From Gallionella sp. (GTDB lineage: Bacteria > Pseudomonadota > Gammaproteobacteria > Burkholderiales > Gallionellaceae): a DNA stretch of 13,667 nucleotides. The stretch is from contig SCPW01000356.1 in the NCBI GenBank assembly GCA_004298605.1, positions 1 through 13,667 on the forward strand, read 5' to 3'. Under the pieces are notes generated by a model. That model was given only the letters and a program-made list of their open reading frames with translations. It was not told the origin of the DNA and did not search any database. The position numbers and the translations under genes are program-made. Of this stretch, positions 1 to 5,553 are shown piece after piece (position 1 is the stretch's first letter; each line of letters opens with the position of its first letter).

Positions 1-81
1 TCGGCGCTGGGCTACAAGTCACCGATGCAGTTTCTGGATGACTGGTTCACCTCTCAGCAGTATGAAAAACTGGTAGCATGA
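1..81 (+). CDS. IS3-family transposase (OrfB), C-terminal 26 residues
   Basis: Frame 1 is open from the window start to TGA at 79-81 and encodes SALGYKSPMQFLDDWF followed by about ten more residues. The SxLGYxSPxxF pattern is typical of the extreme C-terminus of IS3-family DDE transposases, just after the catalytic rve domain. That enzyme cuts and joins the IS ends during transposition. The catalytic residues are upstream of the window, so activity cannot be judged. The gene is cut only by the window edge; no disruption is visible. Translation frame and position before the IS terminus fit OrfB. Confidence 0.75.
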   Translation, partial: SALGYKSPMQFLDDWFTSQQYEKLVA

Positions 82-93
82 AACTCGCCTCTT

Positions 94-120
94 GGAAGAC
101 GAAAAACCGGGGGAAGGTCA
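94..120 (+). repeat. Probable right terminal inverted repeat of the IS
   Basis: The last about 27 bases of the element end in GGGGGAAGGTCA. Read from the outside in, the opposite strand starts TGACCTTCCCCCGG, which resembles the termini of IS3-family elements. The partner repeat is not in the window, so its length is estimated from appearance only. Confidence 0.55.
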
Positions 121-144
121 GAACCGTTCTGGAAACGCTGTCTG

Positions 145-2604
145 GTGCATTTTGCGGTAGATGATGGCTCGGCCTATATGTGTACGCAGATTGCCGGGGC
201 TGACACGGCCTTCTTGCCTTTCAACCGCGACACACACAACCCGATTATCGAAGAACATTTTTCGACCAGCTATCTGTGGAGTGATTTCACCGATGAAGAC
301 GGTGAAGTGCGGCCGGGCATTTGGCAGGCGGATTCGCTGTTGCTGCTGATACAGAATTATTTGCACTTCGAGCGCGATGAAAAAACGGGCAAGGAGAAAT
401 TTATCTTCCCGCGCTTCCATCAATATCAGGTTGTGCGCAAATTGCTTGCTCATGCCAAAGCGTTTGGTAGCGGGCACAATTATCTGGTTCAGCACAGTGC
501 TGGTTCGGGCAAATCAAACAGCATTGCCTGGCTGGCGCATCAACTCGCCAATCTGTGCGGTGCAGATGGGCAGCCGGTATTCGATAGCGTGATTGTGATT
601 ACCGACCGGCGTGTGCTGGATAAGCAATTGCAGGACACGATCAAGCAGTTCGAGAAAATCAAAGGAGTGGTGACGCCCATCCGCAGCGGCGCGAAACAAT
701 TGACTCAGGCACTGGCGCGCGGCGACAAGATCATCATTTCTACGTTGCAAAAATTTGGCTTTGTGGGAGAGCTGGCGAAGATGTCGGGCAAGCGCTTTGC
801 TGTCGTGGTGGATGAGGCGCACAGCTCGCAGACAGGCGAAGGGGTCAAAGACCTCAAGCTGGTTCTGACCAGTGATGAGGATTTGCAAAAGGCACTGGAT
901 AAGGACGACGAGGGGAAAGAGGAAGACCCCATCGAATCAGAATTGGAGAAAATTCAAAAGGCGAGGCAGAAACTGCCGCACTTGTCGTTCTTCGCTTTCA
1001 CCGCTACGCCCAAAGACAAGACGCTGGAACTGTTCGGTGTGCCGGATAAAAGCGTGAAGAAAGGTTTTCGGCCTTTCCACCAATACACCATGCGCCAGGC
1101 CATCGCCGAAGGCTTCATTCTCGATGTGCTGGAGAGCTACACCACTTACAAAACCTATTTCGAACTGGTCGAGAATGAGAAGGCAGATGGCGAAAAGGAG
1201 GTGGAGAAGCTCAAGGCACGGCGGCTGATGCTGAACTATGTGGATCAGCATGAGTTTGCCATCAAGCGCAAGGCGCACATCATCGTGGATCACTTCACAC
1301 GTAACACCTCGCACAAGATTGCCGGGCAGGCCAAGGCAATGGTGGTGACACATTCGCGCGCCCATGCCGTGCGCTACAAACAGGAGCTGGATATTGTGGT
1401 GCGCGAGCAGGGTTTGGGCTTCGGTGTGCTGGTGGCGTTCTCCGGCACGGTAACCATCAACGAGCAGAAATACACCGAAGAGAATATGAACCCGCCCGGC
1501 ACGGGTGATATTGCCGAGGCGTTCAAGAATCCGGTGCAACGCATTCTGGTGGTGGCAAACAAATACCAGACCGGTTTCGATCAGCCTCTGCTGCACACGA
1601 TGTATGTGGACAAAAAGCTGGGCGGCGTGGCGGCGGTGCAGACGCTAAGCCGCCTCAATCGTACCTACCCGCCGCTCAAGCAAGACACGATGGTGCTGGA
1701 CTTTGTGAACGGGCAAAAAGACATAGAAGCCTCGTTCCAGGATTACTATCAGCGCACCGAACTGGAAGGCGAGACCGACCCGAACAAACTCAACAACCTG
1801 AAATACTCACTGGAAAAGATGGGCGTATTCACGCCGGAGGACGCGGTGGAATTTGTGGAACTGTTCGTCGTGAAAAAGGTGAAGTCAGAGAAGCTGCAAC
1901 CCTTTTTCCAACGCATTGTGACGGGCAAAGGTGGCGATGGCAGTATTGTGCGAAACAGCTATTACGACAAGCTGACGGCTGAGGCCAAGGACAAATTCCG
2001 CAAAGAAACCGCGCGCTACGTGAAGCAATACAGCTTTATCAGCCAGATTATGACCTTCACCGATACGGGGCTGGAGAAATTCTATCTCTTTGCCAAGCTG
2101 CTGCTGCGGCAATTACCGTATGAAAAGCAAACTCTGCCGCTGGAAGTGGTCGAGATGATCGACATGGACAAGTACCGTGTGCAGGAAGAGCAAAATGGCC
2201 GCATTACCTTGAAGGACGAGGATGGCATTCTGGTATCCTCCCCGGACGACGGACACCGTGGCGGTGTGCCGGATATGGAAAAGCTCAAACTTATCGTCAA
2301 GAAATTGAATGAGGATTTCGGCATTCCCTTCGAGGAAGCTGACCGGGTGATAAACGCAATCAAGGCGAAACTGGAAGAAGACGACGCGCTGCGGGCAGCA
2401 TTCAAAACCAACAGCATCGAATTTCTGCGCAAGCAAAAGCTACAGGACAGCATCAAGGAAGCGTTTCTCAGCAATGCCGATGAGTTCCTGAATTTCATGT
2501 CAAAGACCGAGACTGATACCGGTTTCGGAAAATTCTTCTTCTCGGAAATGTTTAAGTGGTATGAGGACAATACGAAAGCTGGGAAGCCGCCTTCACAGGT
2601 ATGA
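145..2604 (+). CDS. hsdR: Type I restriction enzyme R subunit (HsdR), 5'-truncated by an IS
   Basis: HsdR is the motor and nuclease subunit of type I restriction-modification complexes; it pulls DNA by ATP hydrolysis and cuts unmethylated DNA. The 819 residues seen from GTG 145 keep the SF2 helicase core: Walker A HSAGSGKS at 117-124, DEAH at 223-226, TATPK at 286-290, and motif V/VI segments ANKYQTGFDQP (471-481) and QTLSRLNR (499-506). A helical C-terminal region follows. Full HsdR proteins are usually about 1000 residues or more; the N-terminal PD-(D/E)xK nuclease region is missing here. HsdR-like sequence in this frame already starts at base 121, directly against the IS end, so the GTG start is only the first possible start after the insertion and has no convincing ribosome site (GGAA at 131-134). 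The gene is probably a disrupted fragment, although its remaining frame has no stop or frameshift. hsdM and hsdS are not seen. Its TGA overlaps a following ATG (2601). Confidence 0.85.
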   Translation: MHFAVDDGSAYMCTQIAGADTAFLPFNRDTHNPIIEEHFSTSYLWSDFTDEDGEVRPGIWQADSLLLLIQNYLHFERDEKTGKEKFIFPRFHQYQVVRKLLAHAKAFGSGHNYLVQHSAGSGKSNSIAWLAHQLANLCGADGQPVFDSVIVITDRRVLDKQLQDTIKQFEKIKGVVTPIRSGAKQLTQALARGDKIIISTLQKFGFVGELAKMSGKRFAVVVDEAHSSQTGEGVKDLKLVLTSDEDLQKALDKDDEGKEEDPIESELEKIQKARQKLPHLSFFAFTATPKDKTLELFGVPDKSVKKGFRPFHQYTMRQAIAEGFILDVLESYTTYKTYFELVENEKADGEKEVEKLKARRLMLNYVDQHEFAIKRKAHIIVDHFTRNTSHKIAGQAKAMVVTHSRAHAVRYKQELDIVVREQGLGFGVLVAFSGTVTINEQKYTEENMNPPGTGDIAEAFKNPVQRILVVANKYQTGFDQPLLHTMYVDKKLGGVAAVQTLSRLNRTYPPLKQDTMVLDFVNGQKDIEASFQDYYQRTELEGETDPNKLNNLKYSLEKMGVFTPEDAVEFVELFVVKKVKSEKLQPFFQRIVTGKGGDGSIVRNSYYDKLTAEAKDKFRKETARYVKQYSFISQIMTFTDTGLEKFYLFAKLLLRQLPYEKQTLPLEVVEMIDMDKYRVQEEQNGRITLKDEDGILVSSPDDGHRGGVPDMEKLKLIVKKLNEDFGIPFEEADRVINAIKAKLEEDDALRAAFKTNSIEFLRKQKLQDSIKEAFLSNADEFLNFMSKTETDTGFGKFFFSEMFKWYEDNTKAGKPPSQV

Positions 2605-2632
2605 GTCAATTTTCTTTTAATGGATAGCTGTG

Positions 2633-3562
2633 ATGAAAATTATCTTTGCCGGTACGCCGCATTTTGCAGCCAGCGCGCTGGTGGTATTGCTCGAAAAATA
2701 CCAGGTCGTTGCCGTGCTGACCCAGCCGGACCGCCCCGCCGGACGCGGGATGCAATTGACCGCCAGCCCGGTGAAACAACTAGCGCTGCAACACGGTTTG
2801 CCGGTATTGCAACCCGGCACATTGAAAACGGACGAAGCGCAGTGCATGATTGCTGCGCTGGATGCCGATGTGATGGTGGTGGCCGCTTATGGGCTTATCC
2901 TGCCAAAGGCAGTATTACAACTGCCGCGTTATGGTTGCCTGAATATCCATGCTTCGCTGCTGCCGCGCTGGCGCGGCGCGGCGCCGATACAGCGTGCGAT
3001 TTTGGCGGGCGATAGCGAGACCGGCATCACCATCATGCAGATGGACGAAGGGTTGGACACCGGCGATATGTTATTGCGCCATGTTTGCCCGATCACGGAA
3101 AGTGATACCGCACAAACCCTGCACGACAAACTGGCTGAGATAGGTGCAACCAGCATCCTGGAAGCTTTGCATTTGCTGCAAGAACATCGCCTTTCACCCA
3201 TCAAGCAAGACAATGAAGACGCATGTTATGCCGCCAAGCTGTTAAAGAGCGAGGCGCAAATCGATTGGCGGCAGGAAGCGCGGCACATCGAACATGCGGT
3301 GCGCGCGTTTAACCCCTTCCCGGTGTGTCATGCCAACTTCAATGGTGTGGCCATAAAAATATGGCAGGCCGCATTGTGTGCCGCCAAACAAGGGGAGCCG
3401 GGCAGGGTTCTGGCGGTAGACAAGCAAGGCATCACCGTCGCTTGCGGCGATGGTGCGTTGCGACTTGAAGTATTGCAGCGTCCCGGTGGCAAGGCTCAGC
3501 CTGCCGCACAGTTCGTGCAAGCCATGCCGATCAAGGTTGGCGACCATTTTTCGATAAATTAA
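2633..3562 (+). CDS. fmt: Methionyl-tRNA formyltransferase
   Basis: Fmt transfers a formyl group from 10-formyltetrahydrofolate to Met-tRNAfMet in the cytoplasm, making the initiator tRNA used by bacteria. The 309-residue product has the usual length. It shows the N-terminal Rossmann-like formyltransferase domain (MKIIFAGTPHFA; QPDRPAGRG at 31-39) and the signature SLLPRWRGAAPIQ at 108-120. The expected catalytic residues are present: Asn104 and His106 in NIH, and Asp142 in LDTGD. A C-terminal OB-like tRNA-binding domain follows from about residue 205. I chose ATG 2633 rather than the GTG three bases upstream because MKIIFAGTP is the normal start. The ribosome site is weak. The stop codon directly abuts the rsmB start, so the two are probably co-transcribed. 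The def gene, usual upstream neighbour, is replaced here by the hsdR fragment. Confidence 0.97.
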   Translation: MKIIFAGTPHFAASALVVLLEKYQVVAVLTQPDRPAGRGMQLTASPVKQLALQHGLPVLQPGTLKTDEAQCMIAALDADVMVVAAYGLILPKAVLQLPRYGCLNIHASLLPRWRGAAPIQRAILAGDSETGITIMQMDEGLDTGDMLLRHVCPITESDTAQTLHDKLAEIGATSILEALHLLQEHRLSPIKQDNEDACYAAKLLKSEAQIDWRQEARHIEHAVRAFNPFPVCHANFNGVAIKIWQAALCAAKQGEPGRVLAVDKQGITVACGDGALRLEVLQRPGGKAQPAAQFVQAMPIKVGDHFSIN

Positions 3563-4849
3563 ATGCACAACATACAACTCGCCGCCGGCAAAATCGTTCA
3601 GCAAGTGCTGGTGGACGGGCGCAATCTCAATCAGGTGCTGGATGAATCGTTGCGCAGAAAAGCGGTCTGGACACCGGCGCAGCGCGCGGCTTTGCAAGAC
3701 TTGAGCTATGGCACGCTGCGCTTCTACGGCCAATTGCGTGCGGTGTTGGATTCGTTGTTGCACAAGCCTTTGTCGGATGACCGGGTGCGTTTCCTGTTGC
3801 TGGTCGCGCTGTACCAATTACAGCACAGCAAAGCGGCGCAGCATGCGGTCGTCGATCATGCGGTGCGTTCCGCGCAAATGCTGAATCCGCGCGTGAGCGG
3901 CTTGGTCAATGCGAATCTGCGTAACTTCCTGCGCAATCAGGCGGCTTTGCTGGAGCAAGCCGCACAGCAGGCGGAGGGGCGTTACAGTTATCCGCAGTGG
4001 TGGATAGATGAGCTGAATGCGCAGTATGGAGAACGCAGCGCAGCGATACTGGCAGCGGGCAACCAGCATCCGCCGATGACTTTGCGCGTTAATCGGCGGC
4101 ACGGCGCAACACGGGATTATCTGGCGCAACTGGAGCAGCAGAATTTGCCCGCGCGGCTGATAGAACCGGATGCGCTGCAACTGGACAAGCCTGTATCGGT
4201 AGACAAATTGCCGGGGTTTTCAGCCGGGCTGGTATCCGTGCAGGATGCCGGCGCACAATATGCGGCGCGTTTGCTGGACGTTCGGGACGGGATGCGCGTG
4301 CTGGATGCCTGCGCCGCGCCGGGCGGCAAGACCGCACATATTCTGGAATGCGCCGCCGTGCAGATGGTCGCGCTGGATAAGGACGAGAAACGCTTGCAGC
4401 GCGTTGCCGAAAATTTACAGCGCCTGGGGTTGTCCGCCCAACTGGTGGTCGGCGATGCCGCCGCGCCGGATACCTGGTGGGATGGGCAAGCCTTCCAGCG
4501 TATTCTCGCCGACGTGCCCTGCTCGGCCTCCGGCGTGGTGCGCCGCCACCCGGACATCAAATGGTTGCGCCGCCGCGCGGATATTGCCGGTTTCGCCGCG
4601 CAACAGATCGCCATCTTGTCCGCGTTGTGGCGGCTGCTGGCGCAAGATGGTAAATTGCTCTACGCCACCTGCTCGGTTTTTCGCCAAGAGAACGAGCAGG
4701 TCATCGCGGCGTTCCTGGCGCAACAGCCGGATGCGCGGCGGTTGCCGATTACCTTGCCCGAAAACAGCGAGGGCCAACTGTTACCCAATGACAGGCACGA
4801 TGGATTCTTTTATGCACTGCTGCAAAAACAGATGACAGAGGGCAGATGA
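3563..4849 (+). CDS. rsmB: 16S rRNA (cytosine-967-C5)-methyltransferase RsmB
   Basis: RsmB (Sun/Fmu) methylates C967 of 16S rRNA using S-adenosylmethionine. The 428-residue protein has an N-terminal NusB-like RNA-binding helical domain (about 1-135), then the Rossmann methyltransferase domain. Visible motifs are the SAM-binding DACAAPGGKT (248-257), LDKDEKRL (271-278), PCSASG with Cys320, and ATCSVF with Cys370. In this m5C family the TCS cysteine is the nucleophile and the PCS cysteine helps release the product; both are present. ATG 3563 follows the fmt stop with no gap, so translation is likely coupled. The 3' end (QMTEGR) is encoded by a heptad repeat array, and its TGA overlaps the next ATG in an ATGA junction. 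Confidence 0.97.
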   Translation: MHNIQLAAGKIVQQVLVDGRNLNQVLDESLRRKAVWTPAQRAALQDLSYGTLRFYGQLRAVLDSLLHKPLSDDRVRFLLLVALYQLQHSKAAQHAVVDHAVRSAQMLNPRVSGLVNANLRNFLRNQAALLEQAAQQAEGRYSYPQWWIDELNAQYGERSAAILAAGNQHPPMTLRVNRRHGATRDYLAQLEQQNLPARLIEPDALQLDKPVSVDKLPGFSAGLVSVQDAGAQYAARLLDVRDGMRVLDACAAPGGKTAHILECAAVQMVALDKDEKRLQRVAENLQRLGLSAQLVVGDAAAPDTWWDGQAFQRILADVPCSASGVVRRHPDIKWLRRRADIAGFAAQQIAILSALWRLLAQDGKLLYATCSVFRQENEQVIAAFLAQQPDARRLPITLPENSEGQLLPNDRHDGFFYALLQKQMTEGR

Positions 4850-4860
4850 CAGAGGACAGC
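4826..4860 (+). repeat. Heptad repeat array, left arm (5 x 7 bp)
   Basis: Five consecutive 7-base units, AAACAGA, TGACAGA, GGGCAGA, TGACAGA, GGACAGC, span the end of rsmB and the start of the DUF4390 gene. Bases 4829-4859 are complementary to 4944-4974 at 26 of 31 positions, so this array is the left arm of an imperfect inverted repeat with an 84-base spacer. Confidence 0.8.
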
Positions 4861-5532
4861 AAAACTCCTGCCGTGCCCCCGCGCCCTGACTCTATAGGGC
4901 GGCTTGGCATTGGTCTTTACAAATACGTAATCCTTGCAGCTCTCTGTCTTCTGTCATCTGTCTTCTGCCCTCTGGCAGCGGCAGCCGAGGGCATTTCTAT
5001 CAACAAGGCGGAAGTGCGCTTGGGCGAGGATGGCTACCACCTCTTTGCCGGCTATGACATCAACCTGACTTTCGTGGCGCAACAGGCGCTGTCGCGCGGC
5101 ATCCCGCTTTATTTCGTGAGCGAATTTTCGCTGACGCGCTCGCGCTGGTATTGGCTGGACGAGGAGATCTTTCGCGGCGAGCAGGCTGTCAAGCTTTCTT
5201 ACAATGTACTGACACGCCAGTACCGTATTTCGCGCGGTGCGCTGTACCAGAATTTTGCCAGCATCGAAGAAGCATTAAAAATATTGGCCAGACAGAGCTC
5301 CGCCGCCATTCCGGCGGAGCTCATCAAAAAAGACGGCAGCTATATCGCGGCACTGGTGAAAAAGGATGGCGACTATATCGCGGCGGCGCGCTTGCGCCTG
5401 GACACCACGCAACTGCCCAAGCTGTTGCAGGTGAACGCTTTGACCGGCAACGACTGGACGCTCAATTCGGACTGGCACCGCTGGATAATCCACCCGGCAG
5501 GCATCGCTGCGGGCGGAGGCAAGGCGGAGTGA
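4846..5532 (+). CDS. Secreted DUF4390-family protein
   Basis: This 228-residue protein resembles the DUF4390 family, found in betaproteobacteria between rsmB and the ntrY-like kinase gene; its biochemical role is not known to me. Residues 1-27 form a long N-region. Residues 28-47 (VILAALCLLSSVFCPLAAAA) are a hydrophobic signal-peptide core with a likely cleavage after the AAAA run, so the protein should be exported to the periplasm or membrane. The mature part carries family-like segments, e.g. FSLTRSRWYWLDEE (94-107), LSYNVLTRQYRISRG (117-131) and LPKLLQVNALTGNDW (190-204). Position next to the sensor kinase suggests, but does not prove, an envelope role linked to its signal. Oddities: the start codon and signal core lie in heptad repeats, residues 160-170 are duplicated as 171-181, and a strong hairpin lies at 5295-5322. 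The start overlaps the rsmB stop (ATGA). Confidence 0.85.
   Translation: MTEDSKTPAVPPRPDSIGRLGIGLYKYVILAALCLLSSVFCPLAAAAEGISINKAEVRLGEDGYHLFAGYDINLTFVAQQALSRGIPLYFVSEFSLTRSRWYWLDEEIFRGEQAVKLSYNVLTRQYRISRGALYQNFASIEEALKILARQSSAAIPAELIKKDGSYIAALVKKDGDYIAAARLRLDTTQLPKLLQVNALTGNDWTLNSDWHRWIIHPAGIAAGGGKAE
4943..4977 (+). repeat. Heptad repeat array, right arm (5 x 7 bp, inverted)
   Basis: Five consecutive 7-base units, TCTGTCT, TCTGTCA, TCTGTCT, TCTGCCC, TCTGGCA, lie inside the DUF4390 gene. They are the reverse complement type of the array at 4826-4860. They encode residues 34-43 (CLLSSVFCPL), the hydrophobic core of the signal peptide. Confidence 0.8.
5295..5322 (+). repeat. Perfect inverted repeat (11-bp stem, 6-base loop) inside the DUF4390 gene
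   Basis: GAGCTCCGCCG at 5295-5305 is exactly complementary to CGGCGGAGCTC at 5312-5322, with loop CCATTC. It is GC-rich and followed by an A-run, not a T-run, so it does not look like an intrinsic terminator in the sense direction. It encodes residues SSAAIPAEL of the DUF4390 protein. Confidence 0.75.
5323..5388 (+). repeat. 33-bp in-frame tandem duplication in the DUF4390 gene
   Basis: Bases 5323-5355 encode IKKDGSYIAAL and 5356-5388 encode VKKDGDYIAAA. The two 33-base copies agree at 24 positions by my count. As I remember the family, DUF4390 proteins have one such segment before the RLRLDTTQLP motif, so an older tandem duplication that has since diverged is likely. Confidence 0.75.
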
Positions 5533-5553
5533 AGGCGGAGTGAAGGCGCGATG
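5521..5553 (+). repeat. 11-bp tandem repeat (two exact and one partial copy)
   Basis: AAGGCGGAGTG occurs at 5521-5531 and again at 5532-5542, followed by the related AAGGCGCGATG at 5543-5553. The first copy contains the DUF4390 stop codon, the second provides the GGAG (5537-5540) that can serve as ribosome site, and the third contains the ATG of the kinase gene. Confidence 0.8.

Larger units (their letters stand above)
1..120 (+). mobile_element. Right end of an IS3-family insertion sequence (partial)
   Basis: Only the last 120 bases of the element are in the window. They contain the end of its transposase (stop at 79-81) followed by a short non-coding tail that ends in CA at 119-120, as expected for the IS3 family, whose ends are TG...CA. 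The boundary at 120/121 is supported independently: HsdR-like protein sequence resumes exactly at base 121 (EPFWKRCLVHFAVDD). The left end and the target-site duplication lie outside the window, so the element cannot be assigned to a named IS. Its subgroup (IS407/IS51-like from the end sequence) is a guess from memory. Confidence 0.75.

Noticed and set aside
937..1596. Long antisense open frame (219 codons) opposite hsdR
   Set aside because: It lies fully inside the clearly coding hsdR frame, matches no family I know, and its composition fits a mirror of the real gene.
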